Shown one piece after another: positions 12,936 to 26,458 of a stretch of 64,000 nucleotides of DNA (the first letter of the stretch is position 1; each line of letters opens with the position of its first letter). Under the pieces are notes generated by a model, which saw only the letters and a program-made list of their open reading frames with translations, did not search any database and was not told the DNA's origin. Source of the DNA: Diorhabda sublineata (lineage: Eukaryota; Arthropoda; Insecta; Coleoptera; Chrysomelidae); the NCBI RefSeq assembly GCF_026230105.1, contig NW_026614177.1, positions 310,001 through 374,000 on the forward strand, in the 5' to 3' direction. Position numbers and translations under genes: made by a program.

Positions 12936-15900
12936 TTCAAATTAGGAAGATAGACTTTGAAAATTCTCAATTATTACAAAGTGACAGTTGACCTCAATGG
13001 GCTTCAATCGATGTTATTCGATGATATCTGACAAAGTTAGATGCAAACTCACTCAAATATATGAGAAATGTTGAAATTCGACTTCAAATTAGGAAGATAG
13101 ACTTTGAAAATTCTCAATTATTACAAAGTGACAGTTGACCTCAATGGGCTTCAATCGATGTTATTCGATGATATCTGACAAAGTTAGATGCAAACTCACT
13201 CAAATATATGAGAAATGTTGAAATTCGACCTCAAATTAGGAAGGTAGACTTTGGAAATTTTCAATTATTACAAAGTGACAGTTGACCTCAATGGGCTTCA
13301 ATCGATGTTATTCGATGATATCTGACAAAGTTAGATACAAACTCACTCAAATATATGAGAAATGTTGAAATTCGACTTCAAATTAGGAAGATAGACTTTG
13401 AAAATTTTCAATTATTACAAAGTGACAGTTGACCTCAATGGGCTTCAATCGATGTTATTCGATGATATCTGAAAAAGTTAGATGCAAACTCACTCAAATA
13501 TATGAGAAATGTTGAAATTCGACCTCAAATTAGGAAGGTAGACTTTGAAAATTTTCAATTATTACAAAGTGACAGTTGACCTCAATGGGCTTCAATCGAT
13601 GTTATTCGATGATATCTGACAAAGTTAGATGCAAACTCACTCAAATATATGAGAAATGTTGAAATTCGACTTCAAATTAGGAAGATAGACTTTGAAAATT
13701 TTCAATTATTACAAAGTGACAGTTGACCTCAATGGGCTTCAATCGATGTTATTCGATGATATCTGACAAAGTTAGATGCAAACTCACTCAAATATATGAG
13801 AAATGTTGAAATTCGACTTCAAATTAGGAAAATAGACTTTGAAAATTTTCAATTATTACAAAGTGACAGTTGACCTCAATGGGCTTCAATCGATGTTATT
13901 CGATGATATCTGACAAAGTTAGATGCAAACTCACTCAAATATATGAGAAATGTTGAAATTCGACCTCAAATTAGGAAGGTAGACTTTGAAAATTTTCAAT
14001 TATTATAAAGTGACAGTTGACCTCAATGGGCTTCAATCGATGTTATTCGATGATATCTGACAAAGTTAGATGCAAACTCACTCAAATATATAAGAAATGT
14101 TGGAATTCGACTTCAAATTAGGAAGATAGACTTTGAAAATTTTCAATTATTACAAAGTGACAGTTGATCTCAATGGGCTTCAATCGATGTTATTCGATGA
14201 TATCTGACAAAGTTAGATACAAACTCACTCAAATATATAAGAAATGTTGGAATTCGACTTCAAATTAGGAAGATAGACTTTGAAAATTTTCAAATATTAC
14301 AAAGTGACAGTTGACCTCAATGGGCTTCAAGCGATGTTATTCGATGATATCTGACAAAGTTAGATGCAAACTCACTCAAATATATGAGAAATGTTGAAAT
14401 TCGACCTCAATTTAGGAAGGTAGACTTTGAAAATTTTCAATTATTACAAAGTGACAGTTGACCTCAATGGGCTGCAATCGATGTTATTCGATGATATCTG
14501 ACAAAGTTAGATGCAAACTTACTCAAATATATGAGAAATGTTGAAATTCGACTTCAAATTAGGAAGATAGACTTTGAAAATTTTCAATTAACACAAAGTG
14601 ACAGTTGACCTCAATGGGCTTCAATCGATGTTATTCGATGATATCTGACAAAGTTAGATGCAAACTCACTCAAATATATAAGAAATGTTAGAATTCGACT
14701 TCAAATTAGGAAGATGGACTTTGAAAACTTTCAAATATTACAAAGTGACAGTTGACCTCAATGGGCTTTAAGCGATGTTATTCGATGATATCTGACAAAG
14801 TTAGATGCAAACTCACTCAAATATATGAGAAATGTTGAAATTCGACCTCAATTTAGGAAGGTAGACTTTGAAAATTTTCAATTATTACAAAGTGACAGTT
14901 GACCTCAATGGGCTGCAATCGATGTTATTCGATGATATCTGACAAAGTTAGATGCAGCTCACTCAAATATATGAGAAATGTTGAAATTCGACTTCAAATT
15001 AGGAAGATAGACTTTGAAAATTTTCATTTAACACAAAGTGACAGTTGACCTCAATGGGCTTCAATCGATGTTATTCGATGATATCTGACAAAGTTAGATG
15101 CAAACTCACTCAAATATATGAGAAATGTTGAAATTCGACTTCAAATTAGGAAGATAGACTTTGAAAATTTTCATTTAACACAAAGTGACAGTTGACCTCA
15201 ATGGGCTGCAATCGATGTTATTCGATGATATCTGACAATGTTAGATGCAAACTCACTCAAATATATGAGAAATGTTGGAATTCGACTTCAAATTAGGAAG
15301 ATAGACTTTGAAAATTTTCATTTAACACAAAGTGACAGTTGACCTCAATGGGCTTCAATCGATGTTATTCGATGATATCTGACAAAGTTAGATGCAAACT
15401 CACTCAAATATATGAGAAATGTTGAAATTCGACTTCAAATTAGGAAGATAGACTTTGAAAATTCTCAATTATTACAAAGTGACAGTTGACCTCAATGGGC
15501 TTCAATCGATGTTATTCGATGATATCTGACAAAGTTAGATGCAAACTCACTCAAATATATAAGAAATGTTGGAATTCGACTTCAAATTAGGAAGATAGAC
15601 TTTGAAAATTCTCAATTATTACAAAGTGACAGTTGACCTCAATGGGCTTCAATCGATGTTATTCGATGATATCTGACAAAGTTAGATGCAAACTCACTCA
15701 AATATATGAGAAATGTTGAAATTCGACTTCAAATTAGGAAGATAGACTTTGAAAATTCTCAATTATTACAAAGTGACAGTTGACCTCAATGGGCTTCAAT
15801 CGATGTTATTCGATGATATCTGACAAAGTTAGATGCAAACTCACTCAAATATATGAGAAATGTTGAAATTCGACCTCAAATTAGGAAGGTAGACTTTGGA

Positions 15901-17050
15901 AATTTTCAATTATTACAAAGTGACAGTTGACCTCAATGGGCTTCAATCGATGTTATTCGATGATATCTGACAAAGTTAGATACAAACTCACTCAAATATA
16001 TGAGAAATGTTGAAATTCGACTTCAAATTAGGAAGATAGACTTTGAAAATTTTCAATTACTACAAAGTGACAGTTGACCTCAATGGGCTTCAATCGATGT
16101 TAATCGATGATATCTGACAAAGTTAGATGCAAACTCACTCAAATATATGAGAAATGTTGATATTCGACCTCAAATTAGGAAGGTAGACTTTGAAAATTTT
16201 CAATTATTACAAAGTGACAGTTGACCTCAATGGGCTTCAATCGATGTTATTCGATGATATCTGACAAAGTTAGATGCAAACTCACTCAAATATATGAGAA
16301 ATGTTGAAATTCGACTTCAAATTAGGAAGATAGACTTTGAAAATTTTCAATTATTACAAAGTGACAGTTGACCTCAATGGGCTTCAATCGATGTTATTCG
16401 ATGATATCTGACAAAGTTAGATACAAACTCACTCAAATATATGAGAAATTTTGGAATTCGACTTCAAATTAGGAAGATAGACTTAGAAAATTTTCAATTA
16501 TTACAAAGTGACAGTTAACCTCAATGGGCTTCAATCGATGTTATTCGATGATATCTGACAAAGTTAGATGCAAACTCACTCAAATATATGAGAAATGTTG
16601 GAATTCGACCTCAAATTAGGAAGGTAGACTTTGAAAATTTTCAATTATTACAAAGTGACAGTTGACCTCAATGGGCTTCAATCGATGTTATTCGATGATA
16701 TCTGACAAAGTTAGAGGCAAACTCACTCAAATATATGAGAAATGTTGAAATTCGACTTCAAATTAGGAAGATAGACTTTGAAAATTCTCAATTATTACAA
16801 AGTGACAGTTGACCTCAATGGGCTTCAATCGATGTTATTCGATGATATCTGACAAAGTTAGATGCAAACTCACTCAAATATATAAGAAATGTTGGAATTC
16901 GACTTCAAATTAGGAAGATAGACTTCGGAAATTTTCAATTATTACAAAGTGACAGTTGACCTCAATGGGCTTCAATCGATGTTATTCGATGATATCTGAC
17001 AAAGTTAGATGCAAACTTACTCAAATATATGAGAAATGTTGGAATTCGAC
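12936..17050 (+). repeat. HOR zone 3, copy B of the 28-monomer block
   Basis: This is a direct tandem copy of 8821-12935 in which 27 of 28 monomers align in order. I noticed only about a dozen to fifteen base differences over 4 kb, including caattactac near 16055, gttaatcg near 16100, gttgatattcg near 16158 and gacaatgttag near 15238. The last monomer (from 16904) carries gacttcgg instead of the copy-A form and begins the next family. The duplication is therefore recent relative to the divergence between monomers, which is typically several substitutions per 147 bp. The right third of this copy is also the first copy of the 14-monomer HOR that follows. Confidence 0.88.
14953..14958 (+). repeat. 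same 1-bp deletion, duplicated copy
   Basis: The form is identical to the one near 10841, 4115 bp downstream, at the equivalent position in copy B of the 28-monomer block. It is best explained as one event copied by the block duplication. Confidence 0.9.
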
Positions 17051-19843
17051 TTCAAATTAGGAAGATAGACTTCGGAAATTTTCAATTATTACAAAGTGAC
17101 AGTTGACCTCAATGGGCTTCAATCGATGTTATTCGATGATATCTGACAAAGTTAGATGCAAACTTACTCAAATATATGAGAAATGTTGAAATTCGACCTC
17201 AAATTAGGAAGATAGACTTTGAAAATTTTCAATTATTACAAAGTGACAGGTGACCTCAATGGGCTTCAATCGATGTTATTCGATGACATCTGACAAAGTT
17301 AGATGCAAACTCACTCAAATATATGAGAAATGTTGAAATTCGACTTCAAATTAGGAAGATAGACTATGAAAATTTTCAATTATTACAAAGTGACAGTTGA
17401 CCTCAATGGGCTTCAATCGATGTTATTCGATGATATCTGACAAAGTTAGATACAAACTCATTCAAATATATAAGAAATGTTGGAATTCGACTTCAAATTA
17501 GGAAGATAGACTTTGAAAATTCTCAATTATTACAAAGTGACAGTTGACCTCAATGGGCTTCAATCGATGTTATTCGATGATATCTGACAAAGTTAGATGC
17601 CAGCTCACTCAAATATATAAGAAATGTTGGAATTCGACTTCAAATTAGGAAGATAGACTTTGAAAATTTTCAATTATTACAAAGTGACAGTTGACCTCAA
17701 TGGGCTTCAATCGATGTTATTCGATGATATCTGACAAAGTTAGATACAAACTCACTCAAATATATCAGAAATGTTGAAATTCGACTTCAAATTAGGAAGA
17801 TAGACTTTGAAAATTCTCAATTATTACAAAGTGACAGTTGACCTCAATGGGCTTCAATCGATGTTATTCGATGATATCTGACAAAGTTAGATGCAAACTC
17901 ACTCAAATATATGAGAAATGTTGAAATTCGACCTCAAATTAGGAAGGTAGACTTTGGAAATTTTCAATTATTACAAAGTGACAGTTGACCTCAATGGGCT
18001 TCAATCGATGTTATTCGATGATATCTGACAAAGTTAGATACAAACTCACTCAAATATATGAGAAATGTTGAAATTCGACTTCAAATTAGGAAGATAGACT
18101 TTGAAAATTTTCAATTACTACAAAGTGACAGTTGACCTCAATGGGCTTCAATCGATGTTAATCGATGATATCTGACAAAGTTAGATGCAAACTCACTCAA
18201 ATATATGAGAAATGTTGATATTCGACCTCAAATTAGGAAGGTAGACTTTGAAAATTTTCAATTATTACAAAGTGACAGTTGACCTCAATGGGCTTCAATC
18301 GATGTTATTCGATGATATCTGACAAAGTTAGATGCAAACTCACTCAAATATATGAGAAATGTTGAAATTCGACTTCAAATTAGGAAGATAGACTTTGAAA
18401 ATTTTCAATTATTACAAAGTGACAGTTGACCTCAATGGGCTTCAATCGATGTTATTCGATGATATCTGACAAAGTTAGATACAAACTCACTCAAATATAT
18501 GAGAAATTTTGGAATTCGACTTCAAATTAGGAAGATAGACTTAGAAAATTTTCAATTATTACAAAGTGACAGTTAACCTCAATGGGCTTCAATCGATGTT
18601 ATTCGATGATATCTGACAAAGTTAGATGCAAACTCACTCAAATATATGAGAAATGTTGGAATTCGACCTCAAATTAGGAAGGTAGACTTTGAAAATTTTC
18701 AATTATTACAAAGTGACAGTTGACCTCAATGGGCTTCAATCGATGTTATTCGATGATATCTGACAAAGTTAGAGGCAAACTCACTCAAATATATGAGAAA
18801 TGTTGAAATTCGACTTCAAATTAGGAAGATAGACTTTGAAAATTCTCAATTATTACAAAGTGACAGTTGACCTCAATGGGCTTCAATCGATGTTATTCGA
18901 TGATATCTGACAAAGTTAGATGCAAACTCACTCAAATATATAAGAAATGTTGGAATTCGACTTCAAATTAGGAAGATAGACTTCGGAAATTTTCAATTAT
19001 TACAAAGTGACAGTTGACCTCAATGGGCTTCAATCGATGTTATTCGATGATATCTGACAAAGTTAGATGCAAACTTACTCAAATATATGAGAAATGTTGG
19101 AATTCGACTTCAAATTAGGAAGATAGACTTCGGAAATTTTCAATTATTACAAAGTGACAGTTGACCTCAATGGGCTTCAATCGATGTTATTCGATGATAT
19201 CTGACAAAGTTAGATGCAAACTTACTCAAATATATGAGAAATGTTGAAATTCGACCTCAAATTAGGAAGATAGACTTTGAAAATTTTCAATTATTACAAA
19301 GTGACAGGTGACCTCAATGGGCTTCAATCGATGTTATTCGATGACATCTGACAAAGTTAGATGCAAACTCACTCAAATATATGAGAAATGTTGAAATTCG
19401 ACTTCAAATTAGGAAGATAGACTATGAAAATTTTCAATTATTACAAAGTGACAGTTGACCTCAATGGGCTTCAATCGATGTTATTCGATGATATCTGACA
19501 AAGTTAGATACAAACTCATTCAAATATATAAGAAATGTTGGAATTCGACTTCAAATTAGGAAGATAGACTTTGAAAATTCTCAATTATTACAAAGTGACA
19601 GTTGACCTCAATGGGCTTCAATCGATGTTATTCGATGATATCTGACAAAGTTAGATGCCAGCTCACTCAAATATATAAGAAATGTTGGAATTCGACTTCA
19701 AATTAGGAAGATAGACTTTGAAAATTTTCAATTATTACAAAGTGACAGTTGACCTCAATGGGCTTCAATCGATGTTATTCGATGATATCTGACAAAGTTA
19801 GATACAAACTCACTCAAATATATCAGAAATGTTGAAATTCGAC

Positions 19844-21313
19844 TTCAAATTAGGAAGATAGACTTTGAAAATTCTCAATTATTACAAAGTGACAGTTGAC
19901 CTCAATGGGCTTCAATCGATGTTATTCGATGATATCTGACAAAGTTAGATGCAAACTCACTCAAATATATGAGAAATGTTGAAATTCGACCTCAAATTAG
20001 GAAGGTAGACTTTGGAAATTTTCAATTATTACAAAGTGACAGTTGACCTCAATGGGCTTCAATCGATGTTATTCGATGATATCTGACAAAGTTAGATGCA
20101 AACTCACTCAAATATATGAGAAATGTTGGAATTCGACCTCAAATTAGGAAGGTAGACTTTGAAAATTTTCAATTATTACAAAGTGACAGTTGACCTCAAT
20201 GGGCTTCAATCGATGTTATTCGATGATATCTGACAAAGTTAGAGGCAAACTCACTCAAATATATGAGAAATGTTGAAATTCGACTTCAAATTAGGAAGAT
20301 AGACTTTGAAAATTCTCAATTATTACAAAGTGACAGTTGACCTCAATGGGCTTCAATCGATGTTATTCGATGATATCTGACAAAGTTAGATGCAAACTCA
20401 CTCAAATATATAAGAAATGTTGGAATTCGACTTCAAATTAGGAAGATAGACTTCGGAAATTTTCAATTATTACAAAGTGACAGTTGACCTCAATGGGCTT
20501 CAATCGATGTTATTCGATGATATCTGACAAAGTTAGATGCAAACTTACTCAAATATATGAGAAATGTTGGAATTCGACTTCAAATTAGGAAGATAGACTT
20601 CGGAAATTTTCAATTATTACAAAGTGACAGTTGACCTCAATGGGCTTCAATCGATGTTATTCGATGATATCTGACAAAGTTAGATGCAAACTTACTCAAA
20701 TATATGAGAAATGTTGAAATTCGACCTCAAATTAGGAAGATAGACTTTGAAAATTTTCAATTATTACAAAGTGACAGGTGACCTCAATGGGCTTCAATCG
20801 ATGTTATTCGATGACATCTGACAAAGTTAGATGCAAACTCACTCAAATATATGAGAAATGTTGAAATTCGACTTCAAATTAGGAAGATAGACTATGAAAA
20901 TTTTCAATTATTACAAAGTGACAGTTGACCTCAATGGGCTTCAATCGATGTTATTCGATGATATCTGACAAAGTTAGATACAAACTCACTCAAATATATA
21001 AGAAATGTTGGAATTCGACTTCAAATTAGGAAGATAGACTTTGAAAATTCTCAATTATTACAAAGTGACAGTTGACCTCAATGGGCTTCAATCGATGTTA
21101 TTCGATGATATCTGACAAAGTTAGATGCCAGCTCACTCAAATATATAAGAAATGTTGGAATTCGACTTCAAATTAGGAAGATAGACTTTGAAAATTTTCA
21201 ATTATTACAAAGTGACAGTTGACCTCAATGGGCTTCAATCGATGTTATTCGATGATATCTGACAAAGTTAGATACAAACTCACTCAAATATATCAGAAAT
21301 GTTGAAATTCGAC
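19844..21313 (+). repeat. contracted 10-monomer HOR copy
   Basis: Compared with the two 2058-bp copies before it, this copy lacks four whole monomers (588 bp). The junction lies within the monomer at 19991-20137. That unit starts as the ggt/ttggaaatt type but continues with gatgc and gttggaattcgacc, features of the monomer four places later. A hybrid unit at a clean 4 x 147 deletion is what unequal crossover between monomers in register would give. Confidence 0.85.
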
Positions 21314-23224
21314 TTCAAATTAGGAAGATAGACTTTGAAAATTCTCAATTATTACAAAGTGACAGTTGACCTCAATGGGCTTCAATCGATGTTATTCGAT
21401 GATATCTGACAAAGTTAGATGCAAACTCACTCAAATATATGAGAAATGTTGAAATTCGACCTCAAATTAGGAAGGTAGACTTTGGAAATTTTCAATTATT
21501 ACAAAGTGACAGTTGACCTCAATGGGCTTCAATCGATGTTATTCGATGATATCTGACAAAGTTAGATACAAACTCACTCAAATATATGAGAAATGTTGAA
21601 ATTCGACTTCAAATTAGGAAGATAGACTTTGAAAATTTTCAATTATTACAAAGTGACAGTTGACCTCAATAGGCTTCAATCGATGTTATTCGATGATATC
21701 TGACAAAGTTAGATGCAAACTCACTCAAATATATGAGAAATGTTGAAATTCGACCTCAAATTAGGAAGGTAGACTTTGAAAATTTTCAATTATTACAAAG
21801 TGACAGTTGACCTCAATGGGCTTCAATCGATGTTATTCGATGATATCTGACAAAGTTAGATGCAAACTCACTCAAATATATGAGAAATGTTGAAATTCGA
21901 CTTCAAATTAGGAAGATAGACTTTGAAAATTTTCAATTATTACAAAGTGACAGTTGACCTCAATGGGCTTCAATCGATGTTATTCGATGATATCTGACAA
22001 AGTTAGATACAAACTCACTCAAATATATGAGAAATTTTGGAATTCGACTTCAAATTAGGAAGATAGACTTTGAAAATTTTCAATTATTACAAAGTGACAG
22101 TTAACCTCAATGGGCTTCAATCGATGTTATTCGATGATATCTGACAAAGTTAGATGCAAACTCACTCAAATATATGAGAAATGTTGGAATTCGACCTCAA
22201 ATTAGGAAGGTAGACTTTGAAAATTTTCAATTATTACAAAGTGACAGTTGACCTCAATGGGCTTCAATCGATGTTATTCGATGATATCTGACAAAGTTAG
22301 AGGCAAACTCACTCAAATATATGAGAAATGTTGAAATTCGACTTCAAATTAGGAAGATAGACTTTGAAAATTCTCAATTATTACAAAGTGACAGTTGACC
22401 TCAATGGGCTTCAATCGATGTTATTCGATGATATCTGACAAAGTTAGATGCAAACTTACTCAAATATATGAGAAATGTTGAAATTCGACTTCAAATTAGG
22501 AAGATAGACTTCGGAAATTTTCAATTATTACAAAGTGACAGTTGACCTCAATGGGCTTCAATCGATGTTATTCGATGATATCTGACAAAGTTAGATGCAA
22601 ACTTACTCAAATATATGAGAAATGTTGAAATTCGACCTCAAATTAGGAAGATAGACTTTGAAAATTTTCAATTATTACAAAGTGACAGGTGACCTCAATG
22701 GGCTTCAATCGATGTTATTCGATGACATCTGACAAAGTTAGATGCAAACTCACTCAAATATATGAGAAATGTTGAAATTCGACTTCAAATTAGGAAGATA
22801 GACTATGAAAATTTTCAATTATTACAAAGTGACAGTTGACCTCAATGGGCTTCAATCGATGTTATTCGATGATATCTGACAAAGTTAGATACAAACTCAC
22901 TCAAATATATAAGAAATGTTGGAATTCGACTTCAAATTAGGAAGATAGACTTTGAAAATTCTCAATTATTACAAAGTGACAGTTGACCTCAATGGGCTTC
23001 AATCGATGTTATTCGATGATATCTGACAAAGTTAGATGCCAGCTCACTCAAATATATAAGAAATGTTGGAATTCGACTTCAAATTAGGAAGATAGACTTT
23101 GAAAATTTTCAATTATTACAAAGTGACAGTTGACCTCAATGGGCTTCAATCGATGTTATTCGATGATATCTGACAAAGTTAGATACGAACTCACTCAAAT
23201 ATATGAGAAATGTTGAAATTCGAC
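21314..23224 (+). repeat. 13-monomer HOR copy lacking one gacttcgg unit
   Basis: This copy has a single gacttcgg monomer (22490) where the earlier copies have two in tandem, which makes it 1911 bp. Its ttttggaattc unit (22049) also keeps gactttg where earlier copies have gacttag, and it has caataggc near 21669. The penultimate unit has gatacgaac near 23184 and atgag instead of atcag. Confidence 0.8.
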
Positions 23225-26200
23225 TTCAAATTAGGAAGATAGACTTTGAAAATTCTCAATTATTACAAAGTGACAGTTGACCTCAATGGGCTTCAATCGA
23301 TGTTATTCGATGATATCTGACAAAGTTAGATGCAAACTCACTCAAATATATGAGAAATGTTGAAATTCGACTTCAAATTAGGAAGATAGACTTTGAAAAT
23401 TTTCAATTATTACAAAGTGACAGTTGACCTCAATGGGCTTCAATCGATGTTATTCGATGATATCTGACAAAGTTAGATACAAACTCACTCAAATATATGA
23501 GAAATGTTGAAATTCGACTTCAAATTAGGAAGATAGACTTTGAAAATTTTCAATTATTACAAAGTGACAGTTAACCTCAATAGGCTTCAATCGATGTTAT
23601 TCGATGATATCTGACAAAGTTAGATGCAAACTCACTCAAATATATGAGAAATGTTGAAATTCGACTTCAAATTAGGAAGATAGACTTTGAAAATTCTCAA
23701 TTATTACAAAGTGACAGTTGACCTCAATGGGCTTCAATCGATGTTATTCGATGATATCTGACAAAGTTAGATGCAAACTCACTCAAATATATGAGAAATG
23801 TTGAAATTCGACCTCAAATTAGGAAGGTAGACTTTGGAAATTTTCAATTATTACAAAGTGACAGTTAACCTCAATGGGCTTCAATCGATGTTATTCGATG
23901 ATATCTGACAAAGTTAGATGCAAACTCACTCAAATATATGAGAAATGTTGAAATTCGACCTCAAATTAGGAAGGTAGACTTTGAAAATTTTCAATTATTA
24001 CAAAGTGACAGTTGACCTCAATGGGCTTCAATCGATGTTATTCGATGATATCTGACAAAGTTAGATGCAAACTCACTCAAATATATGAGAAAAGTTGAAA
24101 TTCGACCTCAAATTAGGAAGGTAGACTTTGAAAATTTTCAATTATTACAAAGTGACAGTTGACCTCAATGGGCTTCAATCGATGTTATTCGATGATATCT
24201 GACAAAGTTAGATGCAAACTCACTCAAATATATGAGAAATGTTGAAATTAGACTTCAAATTAGGAAGGTAGACTTTGAAAATTTTCATTTAACACAAAGT
24301 GACAGTTGACCTCAATGGGCTTCAATCGATGTTATTCGATGATATCTGACAAAGTTAGATGCAAACTCACTCAAATATATGAGAAATGTTGAAATTCGAC
24401 TTCAAATTAGGAAGATAGACTTTGAAAATTTTCATTTAACACAAAGTGACAGTTGACCTCAATGGGCTTCAATCGATGTTATTCGATGATATCTGACAAA
24501 GTTAGATGCAAACTCACTCAAATATATGAGAAATGTTGAAATTCGACTTCAAATTAGGAAGATAGACTTTGAAAATTTTCATTTAACACAAAGTGACAGT
24601 TGACCTCAATGGGCTGCAATCGATGTTATTCGATGATATCTGACAAAGTTAGATGCAAACTCACTCAAATATATGAGAAATGTTGAAATTCGACTTCAAA
24701 TTAGGAAGATAGACTTTGAAAATTCTCAATTATTACAAAGTGTCAGTTGACCTCAATGGGCTTCAATCGATGTTATTCGATGATATCTGACAAAGTTAGA
24801 TGCAAACTCACTCAAATATATGAGAAATGTTGAAATTCGACTTCAAATTAGGAAGATAGACTTTGAAAATTCTCAATTATTACAAAGTGACAGTTGACCT
24901 CAATGGGCTTCAATCGATGTTATTCGATGATATCTGACAAAGTTAGATGCAAACTCACTCAAATATATGAGAAATGTTGAAATTCGACCTCAAATTAGGA
25001 AGGTAGACTTTGGAAATTTTCAATTATTACAAAGTGACAGTTGACCTCAATGGGCTTCAATCGATGTTATTCGATGATATCTGACAAAGTTAGATACAAA
25101 CTCACTCAAATATATGAGAAATGTTGAAATTCGACTTCAAATTAGGAAGATAGACTTTGAAAATTTTCAATTATTACAAAGTGACAGTTGACCTCAATGG
25201 GCTTCAATCGATGTTATTCGATGATATCTGACAAAGTTAGATGCAAACTCACTCAAATATATGAGAAATGTTGAAATTCGACCTCAAATTAGGAAGGTAG
25301 ACTTTGAAAATTTTCAATTATTACAAAGTGACAGTTGACCTCAATGGGCTTCAATCGATGTTATTCGATGATATCTGACAAAGTTAGATGCAAACTCACT
25401 CAAATATATGAGAAATGTTGAAATTCGACTTCAAATTAGGAAGATAGACTTTGAAAATTTTCAATTATTACAAAGTGACAGTTGACCTCAATGGGCTTCA
25501 ATCGATGTTATTCGATGATATCTGACAAAGTTAGATACAAACTCACTCAAATATATGAGAAATTTTGGAATTCGACTTCAAATTAGGAAGATAGACTTAG
25601 AAAATTTTCAATTATTACAAAGTGACAGTTAACCTCAATGGGCTTCAATCGATGTTATTCGATGATATCTGACAAAGTTAGATGCAAACTCACTCAAATA
25701 TATGAGAAATGTTGGAATTCGACCTCAAATTAGGAAGGTAGACTTTGAAAATTTTCAATTATTACAAAGTGACAGTTGACCTCAATGGGCTTCAATCGAT
25801 GTTATTCGATGATATCTGACAAAGTTAGAGGCAAACTCACTCAAATATATGAGAAATGTTGAAATTCGACTTCAAATTAGGAAGATAGACTTTGAAAATT
25901 CTCAATTATTACAAAGTGACAGTTGACCTCAATGGGCTTCAATCGATGTTATTCGATGATATCTGACAAAGTTAGATGCAAACTCACTCAAATATATGAG
26001 AAATGTTGGAATTCGACCTCAAATTAGGAAGGTAGACTTTGAAAATTTTCAATTATTACAAAGTGACAGTTAACCTCAATGGGCTTCAATCGATGTTATT
26101 CGATGATATCTGACAAAGTTAGATGCAAACTCACTCAAATATATTAGAAATGTTGGAATTCGACCTCAAATTAGGAAGGTAGACTTTGAAAATTCTCAAT

Positions 26201-26458
26201 TATTACAAAGTGACAGTTGACCTCAATGGGCTTCAATCGATGTTATTCGATGATATCTGACAAAGTTAGATGCAAACTCACTCAAATATATAAGAAATGT
26301 TGGAATTCGACTTCAAATTAGGAAGATAGACTTTGAAAATTTTCAATTATTACAAAGTGACAGTTAACCTCAATAGGCTTCAATCGATGTTATTCGATGA
26401 TATCTGACAAAGTTAGATGCAAACTCACTCAAATATATGAGAAATGTTGAAATTCGAC
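23225..26458 (+). repeat. mixed satellite stretch with partial 14-monomer HOR
   Basis: There are twenty-two monomers without one dominant period. Three consecutive units from 24254 carry catttaacac, and the first of them follows a unit tail reading attagac. From 24842 to about 26017 the unit order again follows the zone 4 HOR: ttctcaa, ggt/ttggaaatt with gatac, plain units, gacttag with gttaacc, then gttagagg at 25824. It then departs before the gacttcgg units. One unit has cagtgtcag (near 24739) in the otherwise invariant core. No gene or foreign insert is visible. Confidence 0.75.

Larger units (their letters stand above)
15728..23224 (+). repeat. HOR zone 4: 14-monomer HOR, four copies (14, 14, 10, 13)
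   Basis: The copies are 15728-17785 (14 units), 17786-19843 (14), 19844-21313 (10) and 21314-23224 (13). The gttagagg marker lies at 16710, 18768, 20238 and 22296, and the gacaggtgacc marker at 17245, 19303, 20773 and 22684. The order in a full copy is: ttctcaa unit; ggt/ttggaaatt unit; two to three plain units; ttttggaattc unit with gttaacc; ctc/ggt unit with gagg; ttctcaa; two gacttcgg units; a gacaggtgacc plus gacatctg unit; gactatg; ttctcaa with gatgccagc; and a gatac/atcag unit. The first copy overlaps copy B of the 28-monomer block, so this HOR grew out of the end of that block. Confidence 0.9.

Noticed and set aside
8821..17050. Assembly artefact as the explanation for the 28-monomer duplication
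   Set aside because: The copies carry independent private substitutions scattered along their length, which argues for two real copies. Only long-read confirmation would exclude the artefact fully.
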